From assembly GCA_964023205.1 (NCBI GenBank), contig OZ026835.1, positions 37,545,083 through 37,609,082 on the forward strand: a stretch of DNA of 64,000 nt, written 5' to 3'. Below, piece by piece: positions 46,301 to 60,900 of the stretch. Made by a program: the position numbers and the translations under genes. The notes under the pieces were generated by a model. That model made no database searches, was not told the origin of the DNA, and saw only the letters and a program-made list of their open reading frames with translations. Within the stretch, counting starts at the first letter, position 1, and each line of letters opens with the position of its first letter. Source of the stretch: Lutraria lutraria (taxonomy: Eukaryota; Mollusca; Bivalvia; Venerida; Mactridae).

Positions 46301-49239
46301 TCCGGTAGTGGTACGCTTCGTCCGACATTCTTTAAAACCTAGATTTTGTGGCCAAAACAATAAGAAAATACTTACCTTGTGCGTAATGGCCACGATTTTA
46401 ATGTAAAACACCAGACACTGGCAGATATGATTCCATTTATCACTCGAAATCCCCCAAAAGCTTTAAAACTAATGTTGTTTCCAACGTTGGACAAATTCGG
46501 CGATTCAAGAATCAGGATCGGTATATTCGAATTAACGTTTCTTTTAAAGTAAAAAGAAAATACATAGTACATAAACATACTAAAGTATTATATTCTAATG
46601 ATGGTATAGTACGTTAAACAACTTTATTTGAAATCAACGAAATAATTACGGAAAATATAATTCGAATCTATCGCAATGAAAATAACTTTACATACTACAA
46701 AAACAAATCTTTAGAAATTATCATCCACTTTTCAGTGATTTATACATAAATACATGAAGATATTATTGTTTGTAACCACGGTAAGTTCTCTTTAATAATC
46801 ATATTTATTGATCGGATGATATAATCTGTTTGTTGAATGATTTCTGAATGGTCAGATTAAATTTAGATGACCAGTGCAGTGGGTGGGGTAAACCGTAAAA
46901 TAATATTATTTATTAACAGTTACAATGAGCAGTCTGTGAAATTAAGGTTTGAAATGTGGTTGCCCCAAATAGAAATTTTAGCTGCTTTTGCTTTGATTTA
47001 TTAATGAAACCAAAATTGTGGTTGTTCGAATAAAAAATTGGTTGTCCTGGACAGGTTAAGATAAGTTCAAAGACTGGTTTCAGTATCTTATAGATGTTTA
47101 CTTCATTGTCATGCTGAAATTTAAATATTGTATATCTTGTTTCAGTTTTTAACCTGGCGTAGAAGTTGGCACCAGAGGTCAACAACAAGGAAATTCTTGA
47201 AGAAGCAGAATAAAACCTTCTTTCACCAAATTGTGACCAATGAAGAGCTTCGAAATTTTTATAATACTCAAAAAGCAAAGTGCAAAATATAGACAAAATT
47301 GAGATAGGGTATAAAATATATATTTTGTCGATATAAACGAAAAGTTAAAAAAATACTTGCTGTTAAATACACTTGTTTTTTGTGCAAATATCCCTTAAAT
47401 TTAATGACACAAAAATAAAAAACAATGATTCTTCACTAGTTCATAGTGTTCTCTAGGTGCTCGACTAAAGATAAAACTCACAAATTTTGTCCAATGTCCA
47501 CAATTTCACAATATGTTAAGTCCTATATTCACAAAATTGAGATTTTTTCCCATGACTGAACTGTCTAATAAGAATAGTTCCCTAAAATTTGACACAATGT
47601 TTTGTATAAACTGGAAAGAAGAAACAGGTTTTAAGATGTAATTATTTAATAAAGTTTCACAAAGTTATAATGTTAATTCACAATATTAAGAAAAAAGGTA
47701 AATCGTCTTGGGATAAAGTATTTGTTGAATAAGTAGGTACACCATAGACATCAAATAAACCACGCTACCATGGATGACACAAGCATGAAAAAAGCGAACG
47801 TGATTCTGTTTGATATTCATGGCTGGTCGAATTTGTATGCTAACGACATCCAGTATTTTTCGATGATAATTTACAGAGGTGTGTGTGGAGATCGTGAATT
47901 AGTTTACCACCAAAAATGTTGGATTATACACACAAAACAAATTCGAACTATCAAAAATGAAGATCGAGTCAAAATAACATACTTATGGACTAAATTTCTA
48001 AATGACACATTGTAATGTTAGGAGATGTCGGCCATGTTGTAAATTTGGTTTCTTTTTTGTCAACAAATCGTTGCAGCCGATCTGGAACCAGTCAAACGTG
48101 TTTACTTCGGTTGAGTCTATTAACCGCCAAAAAAATGATACTACGCGCACGTGCGTGTAGTGCTTTCTGTCAGCAATTAATTAACACGTTCACTGTGAAA
48201 CGTTTTTTTATAATTTTATTCAGATAAGGTCCATTTATGATTTTAATTATAAATACAAATCTTATTAACTTCAGTTTAAATGTTTTTGCGTAATAATTTA
48301 TTGCTCTCCACTTGGCGGTGTGTTCTATGTCGTGTAATTACTTGGAAGTGGTTTATTTCAATTTTTGTTTAATTAGTTTGCTAATAACAAATGTCCAGTA
48401 GGTGGAGATATATAACATCAAGGAATGCACGTAAGTCAATTATTGTGTAGATCAAGCGCTGGTCTTTACATTATTTAGGGTAAACGTTAGGGTAAAACCG
48501 AAATTTCATCTTGTTTTTTTTTCCAATAAGGCGACCTGTTTACTTGTCATGTGAACTAAGTAGATATAAGTGTCTCTAAATGGTATAATTTCCCTGTTCT
48601 TAGGTCGAGCATCTAGTTTATTGTTTCATTAATGTATTTACATACATATTAGTGACATTCAATATTCATGATGATAATTTAACACAAAAATACAATATTT
48701 TTCGACTTTTTAATTCTAACTTGTATTATAACTTTCATGTGTAAGTCAGTTTGTAATACAGTTTTAGTTTCTTTAGATAACAATGTCCATGATGGCAAAA
48801 TGTTGTTAGTCCACACTAAATAATTAAAGAAATATTCGTCATACAAAATGTAAGTGTTCTAAGTGGCAAGGAGTGTCATCAATGGTTGCAAGGAGCATTA
48901 CCTTAAAGTTACGTAATTACGAATACAATTTTCCAGATTGTATATTCAGAAGAAAATAAAAACTGAAAGTAGGAAACAGTACGCTACAGGAACCAAGTCT
49001 CAAATAACTGCAAAGGGTGATCACTGCGTCGGGGATTGAACTTGTTAATCTGGGAATAAAAAATTCTGCCTTTTCTTTTTTAAGTATATTAAGTTGAAAC
49101 CTCCCGGTCATTCTGGTTACACTCTTGATTGAAATATATGAACATGATTTGAACAATACGCGTCGAAAATTGCTAACTCACTTGAAGGATGTAACCTAGC
49201 TACGCCAGGTATATGTATCGTTATTTGAGCCACTGGTTG
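43372..49239. other. Long AT-rich stretch without a confirmed gene
   Basis: Candidate minus-strand exons with good donors are at 46,378-46,560 (donor CAAG|GTAAGT) and 44,985-45,205, and an 81-codon plus-strand frame is at 47,770. None matches a family I recognise, and none could be linked into a gene. Confidence 0.35.
45100..45110 (+). repeat. Poly(C) run of 11
   Basis: A homopolymer C tract, the complement type of the 40.05-kb poly(G) run. Confidence 0.8.
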
Positions 49240-50170
49240 TATTGATAGTTTAAGTAATTATCATTTAGCTAAACAAAGGACAATTTGAGTGATATAATCA
49301 TATAGCTGAACAAAGAGCAACTAAAGAGATAATTATTTACCTAAACAAAGGACAGTTAAGTGATAATCATATAGCTAAACAAAGGACAGTTTAAGTGATA
49401 ATCATATAGCTGAACAAAGAACAGCATGAATGGTGATGTGGGTGGACAAAATAGTGTAAATACATTGTATTACCAGACAAGGTAAGTGAAACCGTTCGTA
49501 CTGCTCTGTACAAAGCTCTGTATAAAGTCTGACGCGTGTGATTGTATTGCGACTGTACAAACATCTTTATACAGTCATGATGAATCATGTGGCAGCACAA
49601 ATGCCGGACAATAAAGGTTATCATAAATGATGAATCACATGGCTGTACAAAGGCTGATATAATTAATGAATGTGGCTGTACGAGTACATTGATGTCAATT
49701 TAAATAATGGATCATGTAGCTGTACAGAAATCATCAAAAATTATGGATAATGTGACTGGACGAAGGACTGTATAAATGATGGATTATATGGCTGGAAAAA
49801 AGGTCAGTATAAATTATGAGTCTCTAGACAGGACAAAGAACAGTTTAAATGATAGTCAGATAGATGGACTAAGGTTATTATATTGTTTTGGGCAAATCCG
49901 ATATAAATGATCATTTGACTAGACAAGTCAGTCTATGTCAAGGATCATGTGACTTGTCAGAGTTCAGTAACGTTATAGCTGGGCAAATGTCAGTATACAT
50001 GAAGGAACAAACGACTGGACAAAGATGCGTATAAATGAGAAATTGGGCAGTGTTCAATATAAATAATAGTTTATACGGTTGGACAGACAGTGGTCAGTTT
50101 AAATTATTATCATATAGTTGGGAAAGCGCAGTATATATGAAGGAACATATGGCTGGATAATGTCCCTGTG
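49240..50170 (+). repeat. Degenerate tandem array of about 40-60-bp units
   Basis: Units resemble GATAATCATATAGCTGAACA then AAGGACAGTTTAA. They are irregular in length and diverge to the right (GGCTGGACAAAG, GTATAAATGA). It is non-coding. Confidence 0.65.
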
Positions 50171-51387
50171 GTTATTTTTAGTTTAGATACATCAATGGAA
50201 GAGATCCATGAAGCATATCCCAGGCCTAACATACATAATAACTACCATACTGGATACAATCATTATTATTTTGTTACAAACAAATCACAAATTTCACAGA
50301 ACCAAAATTAATTTTATTGCAAGTATAATCACATTATTCAGATAAACATTTCTAACTGATAGTGAAACACAAGTCTTTAATTTTAGAAGGAAATGCAACT
50401 TTCTTTGTTGATCACACTTGATATATAAAAATTAATCTTCTAGAATCACTTGATCAATTTTTAAAAAAAAATCTTAACCTATGAAGTTACATATATTTGT
50501 ATCTTTCATGTTGTATTATCTTTCAGTCAATCACTTAATACGTTCAAATATTTGATTAATTAAGCATTTTGTTCTTATATCAATTAGAAATATTCCAGCA
50601 ATACTTAGGCTCTTTTTTCTTCATACAATCAGTAGACTCAATTACGGTATACAAAACTTTTTTTATTACTTAAATGAAAAACATGTTCAAGTCATACAAA
50701 AAAAATTTCAAAGTGATTGTTAATTCAATTATATATAGATATGTATAACGCATATTAAGCTAAAACCACTTAAATTAGGAAATAAATTTGGTACAAATAA
50801 TTCACAAATTTAAAATGTGAATTTTCTTAGAACATTTTGAACTTAAAACATACAGTACACAGGAAGACTAAACGGTATGAATTTGCTGAAATGAAAGTTT
50901 ATATCATACTTTCATACACTGTGTTGGGCATCCCCAGGTGTTTGTCCAACTATGTCACTACAAATGTTATTGTATGCATTCAAAACAAATATTGGTCATG
51001 CACATATGGGTCTAATATACAGATTGGGTTTACTTTTATGATGTATCAGTTAATTATTAATTTTGTCTAAATATTTCAATTTAAATGAATATTAGAAATA
51101 CACCATAAACAATAAATTATAATTCAACTACCATGAACATAAAAACACATGCAGAGAAGAAACAATCAAAGGAATATATAGCAAATGTTTAATTCAAAAA
51201 GTAAAAAATGATAGCCATTGGTTGGTTCATTGACATGAAACATGCAAACATCATTAACATAGATTACCAGCATTTTTAGGAAATTAAGAACATGTTAAAC
51301 ATAAGTAACATACAAGTGAATATTCATACTATCAGGAAATTATGAAACTGATGTTCATCATTTGAACTTTGATGATGAGTAAAAAGT
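50171..51387. other. Intergenic sequence past the right RNF213-like gene
   Basis: AT-rich with no coding signal. It probably includes 3' UTR on the minus strand near its right end. Confidence 0.35.
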
Positions 51388-51393
51388 TTTATT
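51388..51393 (-). terminator. Candidate polyadenylation signal of the right RNF213-like gene
   Basis: AATAAA on the minus strand, about 370 bp past the stop codon. The motif is common in AT-rich DNA, so this is only positional support. Confidence 0.4.
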
Positions 51394-51760
51394 GATTCAG
51401 AAAAATCACCCACATTGGTACAACGATTAATTTTATTAAACAAAAGTTAAATTACAACAACAGACCATACAATACGAAAATGAATAAAAGAGTCTGAAAA
51501 ACAAATCAATCTTAAATAACAAGTTAATACTGACAACATCGCAACATGGTATCAATAGAATTAAACAAGAAATGATAAAACATTCAAGTCTATATCAATA
51601 GGCACGCATATTCACTTACACTTCCATAAATATAAATAAGGTAATAACTCTATCAACGTAACACTCAGTAACCATATACATACGGTTACTTCTTTAAAAA
51701 AACAAGTCTGCATTAAATAGTATACATCACATGTCTGAAATATTTCCATAACAAGCAGTT

Positions 51761-51923
51761 TTAGTATCTGCGGTTTCCTGTTTGTTTCATACGTAATGTA
51801 TGATAGACTGTTATCCAAGTGTTCACACTATGCTTGTACAAGATGTCAGCAGGAAACTCATTGAAGATATTTAAATCTAGTGTCTCCATTTCCTCAACAT
51901 AAGCAAACATGTAATCTTTTAGT
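51761..51923 (-). CDS. RNF213: RNF213-like terminal exon with native stop
   Basis: The exon is 163 nt from acceptor TTACAG to a TAA at 51,761-51,763. It encodes LKDYMFAYVEEMETLDLNIF, then NEFPADILYKHSVNTWITVY and the end TGNRRY. It matches the vertebrate terminus (SQFPEEILLASCVSVW...). A minus-strand AATAAA lies at 51,388-51,393. Confidence 0.94.
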
Positions 51924-54900
51924 CTGTAAAATATGAAATTGCACTTTGAATGTATATACAATGTAATCATAATGATGATAGATTTTAGTATACTGATTGT
52001 AAGGTGATTTTTTGTTTGTTTATATCGGGTTTTACGCAACTTTTAAACAGTCAGAGTCATATGTGGCGGACAGTTCACCTAACCATCGTTCCTGGGAAGA
52101 ACCAATACTATACTCCCATCCTCCGTAAGCAACTGTCTACTTTCTCACATAAAGTATTGTAAGATGAATGACAGAAGTCAATCAATACTTGAACTTTTAT
52201 TCAATAAAAGAAGAGTAAATAGTTGAATACAGAACAAGACAATTGGCATTTTTTCAATGTAACTATTTCCAACTATAGCTTCATCTTCATTTATATTAAA
52301 ACTTGTTACTACATAACACCATTAACCTCTGATGCATGTCAATACAAAGCAACAACAATTTCTTTACTACAAACACTGATATTTTTTATATACATTCGTC
52401 TTATCTTCTAACTATCAGTTAAAACTTAACCTCACCGTGAATTTACTAAAAAACATGACTCACTTGTAGTTAGTTGAGTCTGTGTAATCTTCATCGTCAC
52501 GATTTTCTCTTACTGCAACCTTTAGTAGAATGAACTCATGTAAAACTTCCACAAATTGCGACAACTTCTCCACTGATAAAGTCTTCATGAAGTCCTTCAA
52601 TTTGTCTTTCTCTTCGACCGGTAATTCCTCATGAAATTCTTTGGTAATACTCTCAAATATTGTCTGAAGCAGAAAGTATATGAGAAGAAATGTTTTAGAC
52701 ACATTCAAACTGAACATCAACAACACTGAAATCTGTAATGTTGATATAGCAAGTATTGTAATGTCAATGATACAACCAGTACTGTATAATAAAAACTCAA
52801 TGATACAACCAGTACTGTATAATGAAACTCAATGATACAACCAGTACTGTATAATCAAACTCAATGATACAACCAGTACTGTATAATCAAACTCAATGAT
52901 GCAGCCAGTACTAATACTAAGAACAAGAGGGCCATGGTGGCCCTATATCGCTCACCTGAGTATTGTAACACTAAGGGATAATTTAATCAAGGAAAGTTAT
53001 TTGACATGGTAAAGAGTTATCTACCTGTTAAGTAGTTGTTGAAATCAACTGCCCCATGGGCTGGGCCAATATTGACCCTTGGGCCATGATTTGAACAAAC
53101 TTGGTAGAGGTCAACAAGAAAATGCTACATCGAAAATAACTAAGCCATAAGTTTCGTTGTTTTGGACAAGAAGATTTTTTCTATATGGGCCTATATAAAT
53201 CTAGTGATCCCCGGGACAGGGCCAATTTTGACCTCCCTACCATGATTAGAACAAACATAGTAGAGGTCTGAAAGACAATGCTACATACCAAATATCTTAC
53301 CTCTAGGTCATGTGGTTTTGGACAAAAACACATTTTTCTTTATAAAATAGAGTAAACCCTGCAGCGGAGCCAATTTCAACCCCGGGACCATAATTTGAAC
53401 AAACTTGGTGGAGGTCCACTGGACAATACCACATACAAATATCCAAGTTCTAGGCCTTGTGGTTTTGGAGAAGATTTTAAAGATTTTCCTATATAAAATA
53501 GAGTAAACCCTTGGGAGGGGCCAAATTTGACCCCAGGGCCATAATTTGAACAAACTTGGTAGAGGTCCACTAGACAATGCCACATACAAAATATTGAAGC
53601 TCTAGGCCTAGTGGTTTTGAACAAGATGATTTTTCTATATAAGTATAAATCAAGTGACCCCCGGGGCGGAGCCAATTTTGACCCTAGGGCAGTAATTTGA
53701 ACAATTTGAGAAGAAGACTTTTGAAGATTTAAAAAAATCCTTCCGGTTGCTATGGCAACCAGAGTTCTGCATGGAATGGAATTCTTTGAACAACTTTGGT
53801 AGAGCTTTATAAGCAAGGAACACACCTGTGAAGTTTTGTTAAAATTGACCCAGTGGTTTAGGAGGAGATGTTGTCTAAAGAAATTGTTGACGACGGACGA
53901 CGATGGACATAGCTCGATCCTAAAAACTCTAATAAATACTCCAAGGTCAATGATACATTAAATACTTGTATTGTCAATAATACAACAATACCATAATGCC
54001 AACAATACAGCCAGTATTGTATTGCCAAAATACACCCAATACTAGAACTAGAATGTCAATAATGCAATTTGTACTTTAATGTCAATTACACAGCCAACTA
54101 TTTGAATACGTCAGTGTCCCTATGTATTGCGATCCAAAGCAAATATTTTATATCCATCGTAAATTTTGATCAGATCCTTGTTGGCTTGAATTTTGATATT
54201 GTGGTATGCAAGGAAAGATTCATTGCATATGTTTACAGAAACCCCTTTACCAGTAAGTTGTCAGTTGATGACCAATACATTGAGAGTCATTCAATATCAA
54301 ATTATTTATGATCATTAATAGGTCTCTAGTCATGAAGTGTGACTAGAAAATCACAGTAAAAAGGGCGAAGGGCTTTACACAGGGCAAGATAAAGAAGCAG
54401 GAAAAACTACTTAAAAGAAGAGTAGGGATACAAATGCTCAGTTCTTCTGTATCTTCTCTCCACTTCCTCTGGGATGGTCCAGAAATTACCATAGCTGTCA
54501 AATGGACCATTAAACAACAGGTAAATGAAAAAATAAATAAATAGTTATCTGGAGTTAGAAACAGACTGGCTTACAATATGAGAGACAAAAATCTTTCAGT
54601 GAAAACCAACCTCTGGATGTTGATGACGATCAACCATTACTTTAGCTTTCAGCATTGACAACAGTAACCATAGTGATTTACAATGGCCGAATTCACACAT
54701 TTGTCTAGCCTAAAAAGAATAAAATCAGATTAAATAATAATGACTTATGCAAGCAATATTTGGTACATACACGTTGGTAATACATCCACATGAATTGTAC
54801 CATCATGACTGCATAATGTACCAAGTATAGTGTAATGTGTTAAATCTAAACCTGATAATTTGATACTGAAAATGCAACAAATATGAATTTAATTGTATCA

Positions 54901-57900
54901 TGACCAGTTATTATACTTCTAAGTCTGGCGTTTTCTGAATAATCACCAATCATATGGAATTACATGTCTCATGTTATATAAAGTGAGCAAAGTACGGCTG
55001 AACAGAGATTAAAGAGTTAAGAATACTTACCCTTTGACCTTTAATACACATTTCACTCATATGTAGTCTTCCCACCATGTATGTATGTAAGTTTTCATCT
55101 TCATCGCCACCTGTAGACTTGAGGAAACTTATGGTAATGTCAAGGTTATCCAAGGTCTGACATATGTCGGGCAGGGATTTTAATTCTTCAGTGACCTGTG
55201 TCTTTACAGCAGCAGACAATGTATTCTGTGTTATAAAAGTTAATAAAATCTCATCAGTAAATGATAACAACATTTCACATTGACTGATGAAAAGAGCACA
55301 CCCTACATTTCTAATTCTTGTAGAGTCTTCATACTAGCAATTAAATTTCAGACATTAGCAACAATTTACATTTAAAGCTGGATATATATACAACCTATCA
55401 TCTTTAAAGTAATATTAGGCAATTTACATTAATTCATAATTCACTCTCTTTCATAGTTTTGTCCTTGAAGACAAAGAAGTGTAATGCACACATTGGACAA
55501 ATAAATGTAAAGTCGAACACAGCTCTAGTAAACTCGGACATTGTAAAAGTTTGGATAAAGTGAAGTACACTTGAATGTCATTTGGATTTTGTGAAGTGGA
55601 ACCATTCTATTTACTCCAACTTATGGACTTTATCCATGCTCACTAGATTGGAATATAGGCATTAGCCCCCTGGACATTTGACACCAATTGAAAATTGGCC
55701 GGACGGACATTGGCCCCCAGTAGAAATGGTAGGTAGGACATTTACCCCCTGCTTATTTCTAAGTGGACATTTGCCCCAACCAGTGCTTATTTCTTAATGG
55801 ACATTTGCCCCCAATGCTTCTATACACTAAATGTTTTTACTCATATTCTAACCTGTGGTATTTTTTCTGCGAGTTTCCGGAACACAGCATCATTTGTAAT
55901 CTCTGTTCTATACAACATCTCATCAATCTGCAGATAAATGAACATTAACATGAAGTTCTTATATACTGTATGCGAATATTTTCTTATCTGTTTAAGCAGT
56001 GTAAGGGCCCAAGATCCAAGTCATTTTCATTTATAACTAATTTTGAAGAAGATATATGTACCATTATTACATATCTTTGTAAATCTTCTTATAAATTTGA
56101 CCACACACGCTGTATGATAAATTTCATTGTTTCTCTACAATAAACTTGAAGAATATCTAGAGACCAACTTCAGAAATTTTAAGTTTGGCCTTATTGCCAC
56201 GAAAATGTGTATGGTGACTATGGAGAATCAAGTACTAGCTATATTCACCTGGAGTACATTTCCGACATCAATTCTAGACTTTGAGAATAAGAATCTATCC
56301 ATTAGTTGTCTTTCTAGTCCAGCAAAGTCATATTCTATCTTTGTACCTTTCCCCATCTCAAATGAATACTGACAGTTAGCTAGAACTAATGGTAGAATAT
56401 CATGTTCTGGATCGTAACTGATTAAATGGGCACTGGTGACTTCCCGTGGACATACAGTGGGTATGTTTGTAGTTTTCCTGTAAGTTAAGTACAATGTAAG
56501 TTTTAAATAAAACAGTACTCAAGTACGTAACATAAAACATCTTGTGTGGTTAAGAGGAAGGAGAAAAATGACTCTGATTGACATTCAATAAGATAACAAA
56601 GACAGCTAGTGTTCTATTTAACAAGTGCTTTGTTACTGTGATTTCTAGATCAGTAGTACCGCGGTGTTGTTCTGTTAAACTCATACTGCAAGCATTTAAA
56701 AGATTAATGCTGTTCAGGAAAGGAAACATTAATGTAACAGATTTATATTTTATGTTTCAATAATCAATGATTGTGTATCCAACAATCTCACCTGCGAGAT
56801 TCTTTAAGATATTTATCCAAGAAATCATTCTGTTTTCTCATCAGGAAATCTAGCAATACGTAAGAACAAAGTCCAGCTTCCTTAATTGTTGGTAGTAACA
56901 TCGCAATCGGAGTTGTGTCATCAATTGATCGAATGCAGTATTCCTTAGGTACGATCACTCCACCTAGTGTTGTAGGACACACTGAAATTGTATGTATGTA
57001 AGTATATGTTACAGTGATGGGCTAAAGACAAAGAAATGTTCTGCTGATAAAAGCGAGTAGTCTAATGGTACATAATCATGAGAAAATTCTATAAGAACTT
57101 ACTGTACATAATCAGATGTTCTCTCACAAGTTCCCAGGCATCAGTAAAATCTTGTAACAATTGAATGGTCTCACCACCAGCCACGGCTTCTGTAATAATG
57201 ACATCAAATTTATAAGCAGTTAAAATTAATTCAGTTACCACCTTAATTCTAAGTCTTTCCTAATGATACTATGACCATCTCATTCAACATCATCATTAAT
57301 CACAAATTAATAAATTTCTAAAAAGGTACATTTTCATTAATTCAGATGCTGAATACTAAATTGATAAATGTAAATTAAATTCTTTTTAAAGCTCTAAAAT
57401 TATTTTCCAAAATAATGTAAATGGGTACCTTTCTTAAGCTCAGAGACAGTGATATGAGAAGCCTCAGCTTTATCCAGTTTTCTCTGATATTTTTGGAACA
57501 AGGCTCGATGTAGTCTCAGAATGCTTGGAATAAACCTCAAAGCTCTCAAATGATGTTCCTGTAAAAATGTATTAAATACATGAACTTATTAGCTCATAAC
57601 TATAAATGTGTCCATAGGACACAAATGCACTCGCTCTATTATTCTGGTCATGGCACACTATGCATGACACAATATTTTCATACATGTAATACTAAAATAC
57701 TAATTCAAGGGAAAATACCTCCCGAGTCTTCAACCTTTGACAGAATTAAAACCCGTTATGCACAACATCACATGCTGATAAACATTCCTGTATAATTTCA
57801 AAACTCAGCATCGAATACTTTTTGAGATATGCATGGCTCAAGATTTTCAGATGGACAGACGGACAAGGGTAAACCTATATAGCTCAATCTTTCAGAGTGG

Positions 57901-60900
57901 AGGCACACAAATCCACATTAACACTTAGGTTGGACAATTGGAAATGTGATAAACAAATTTCAACACGAAAACTAAGACAATTACATTAAAGTAGGTCTAG
58001 GAAGCACCACCATTCATTTTACTAATGATCAAGGTTTAATGAATGATTACAGACATTGTTAAATAAATGCTAAAATCAAACGCATTAAGACAGCTAAGTT
58101 AAGATTATGAATAGTAATACGACACAATATGTATACCTCTTTCAAGAAAAGTTGAAGAACTTTAAACTGTTTCTGGCGCATTTGTGTTACACTGATTTTA
58201 GCATCAATTTCCTGTCGGAGATGTTGCAAAGATATCGGTGTACGATATCTCCATACACGAGGAATCAGCTGTAACGAAGACGGGTCCTCAGCTTCCGAAT
58301 GAGTTTCCGTTTCATACAATAAACACAACAAGGGGTTTGCTCCTAAATAAAACGAAAGTCAAGTTTTGAATGATATTGTGAATTAGCTGAGTTTTGTGCT
58401 AAGGAGGAGGTGCTGGTGAAGACAGTATTTTGTTGAGGGTCGATTTCTTTGTATGTTGTTTCTGGGAATCTTTTTATTAACTGTATACTTATATTGTCAC
58501 ACAATGATTTCATAAATGTGCAATTTATCCCGACCAGTGCAATGAAATGTTCAATTGTTATGTGTAGTAAGTAATTTGCTATAGGACAACTTCAATTGTA
58601 CAGCAGTACACACCAAATCACAAAAAAAAAAAAATTCATCCAATTCTATATATGCCAAGTAACAGCTCAATTAAATGCAATTATAAATACATACCTAATC
58701 TTTGATCTTGTGCTAGTAACTGGTTGTTAACCTTCAGTGTATTGTCCAAAACCTAAACATTACAAGATTATTATGCAATTTATTATGTACTCAGTACAAA
58801 GCAAACTGAATGTTTACAACTGTAGAGACATATTCTAGTAATAAATAGATATCGTAATACATGTATTACTGATCTGCATTATGTTTAATTTCTGACTAGA
58901 TCAATTAATCAACATACATTGCTTTTAAGTATATTGAGTGTCTTTTTCACAACTATTTGATCTTATTTGCCAATGTTATGATAAAAGTAAATGCATCCTT
59001 ATATAATACATGTATAATACTGGGTGAAAACATCATCTATTCTAACATAATTGTGTCGAATATTTATGATAACAATAAAGCCTCTTTTTTAAAGAATCAC
59101 TAAATGTTTGATCAGTTTTCATTGTTTCCTTTATATTTCCACTTGACGACTAGACCACAACAATATTAAGACCATTTTGGGGTTCCCGATAGTCTTAGTA
59201 CAATTCAACCTGCCTTATCAGAACCTTTCTAATTTTAAAACATCTTTACACCTAACAGGTCAGCCGGTCCCAGTTGTTTAGCATGTAATCCAAAATCTTT
59301 CAGATCCGAAAACCTCTCTAAGACTTATCCAAGAACTTTTGGAAAAGAAGGGTTCTACTGTATAAATGTTTACTATATTTTGAAGCAAATATAACAAGGT
59401 ATTACCTGCAAAACTGGTTGTACAAATTTGTTAGAAAATTGCATTTCCCATTTGTTTCTACCTTTTTTACCAGTAAGACGATATACATCCTTAGTAACTT
59501 GTTCCCCTGAAAAAAAATGCAGAAATAAGCATATGAATAAGGATTCTATAACAAATGACAAATTGGTACAAGAATAATACATGTATAGCGAGAAAGCTAT
59601 CAGTAAATACATGCAAATACATATCACATTTTATTTGGTAACACAAACAAATCTAACAGTGATCTAAAAAAAGCCAACTTCTAAAGTAAATCATTCAATG
59701 TATGTACGATATAAGGATCATATACCTTCATAGTGTGATTTCATCATATAATCTATGATTACATGCATGGTAAGTAAAACATCATCCACACTTCGGCCTA
59801 GACTTAAATGTATGTCTTCAATATCTTGTAGTAAGTGATTCCAGATATAATCGATCACTTGACCCGGCATTATGTCAGGCTTAATCAAAGCATGTATACC
59901 CTGCAATAACAAATACACACACCTTTATAAAGAGGTAGATATAATGATAGTGTTAGTATTACAGGCCCATTACCTTTTTGAATTAAGTAATACAGAACAT
60001 TAGACAAAATGATAGTAAAATATCAGAAATATGTTTTATTTCCTCTAAAATAATACATGCATTTACATAATGCCTTTCTTTAGCCACATCTTGTAATATG
60101 TTTAAAGATGCTTTTCTTATTTTTCGCATTATCATTAAAAAATACTGTGCTATAGTTCTGTAAGTACATTGTGATTAAAAAAGATTTTTTTTATTGCAAG
60201 TAAGTCAGTTTCACTGAATCAGATAAAACGTCAAGACCTATTTTCATTTTAACATTCAAAAAGCTTAAGTGCTTTAAAATATAATATTTTTTTAAAAGTA
60301 GCCCAAGCCATTTCTCCTCCCCCCTGGCCACTTTTCCATGTTGGAAAATAAATGAGCAGGGTAACATGGCCTGTAACACCGGGCGGGAACTGAAGATATG
60401 AAGCAAGCCCACAAACAAACATGTTAACAAACAAGTCTTGCTGGTTATTATTATTTTTGAAAAGATTGTTACAAGAACTTGAGTATGGGGCAGTGGCCTT
60501 AAATACTATTGAACTAGATGTTTACTTTCGGAACGAAACATATGTCTCCCCTAGCTGTACTCTAGAATTATGAGTAAGCCGTTGTTGTGACCCTAGGGAG
60601 ATGGCTGTTGTGTGTAACACGCTGGGGAATGTTTTAAAGTAATTGTACCAAGTAATTTTACAATTGTCCAAGAGATGTCCAAGTTATTACCCAGACGCAA
60701 AATATGGGTAGACCAACTAACCAATCAACCAACAGGAGTAAAATCAGTATGTCTCCCCCTACATGAAAAGTTGGATATTTCAGTTTCATAATTGGAATTT
60801 TAGCTTTGTGATAAATTAATACAATCACAAATACAAGTTTGATTCCTGTAGGCCCAACTTCAGTATGCAATGTACAAATGTAAAACTTACTGTCGTATTG

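Noticed and set aside
53308..53825. 93- and 149-codon minus-strand frames
   Set aside because: They lie entirely within a dispersed repeat that also occurs at 1-576, and the frames do not match between copies.
54420..54530. Possible RNF213-like exon (GPFDSYGNFWTIPEEV frame)
   Set aside because: No AG acceptor in the needed phase, and exon 54,611-54,709 already joins 52,663-52,464 in frame with continuous family similarity.
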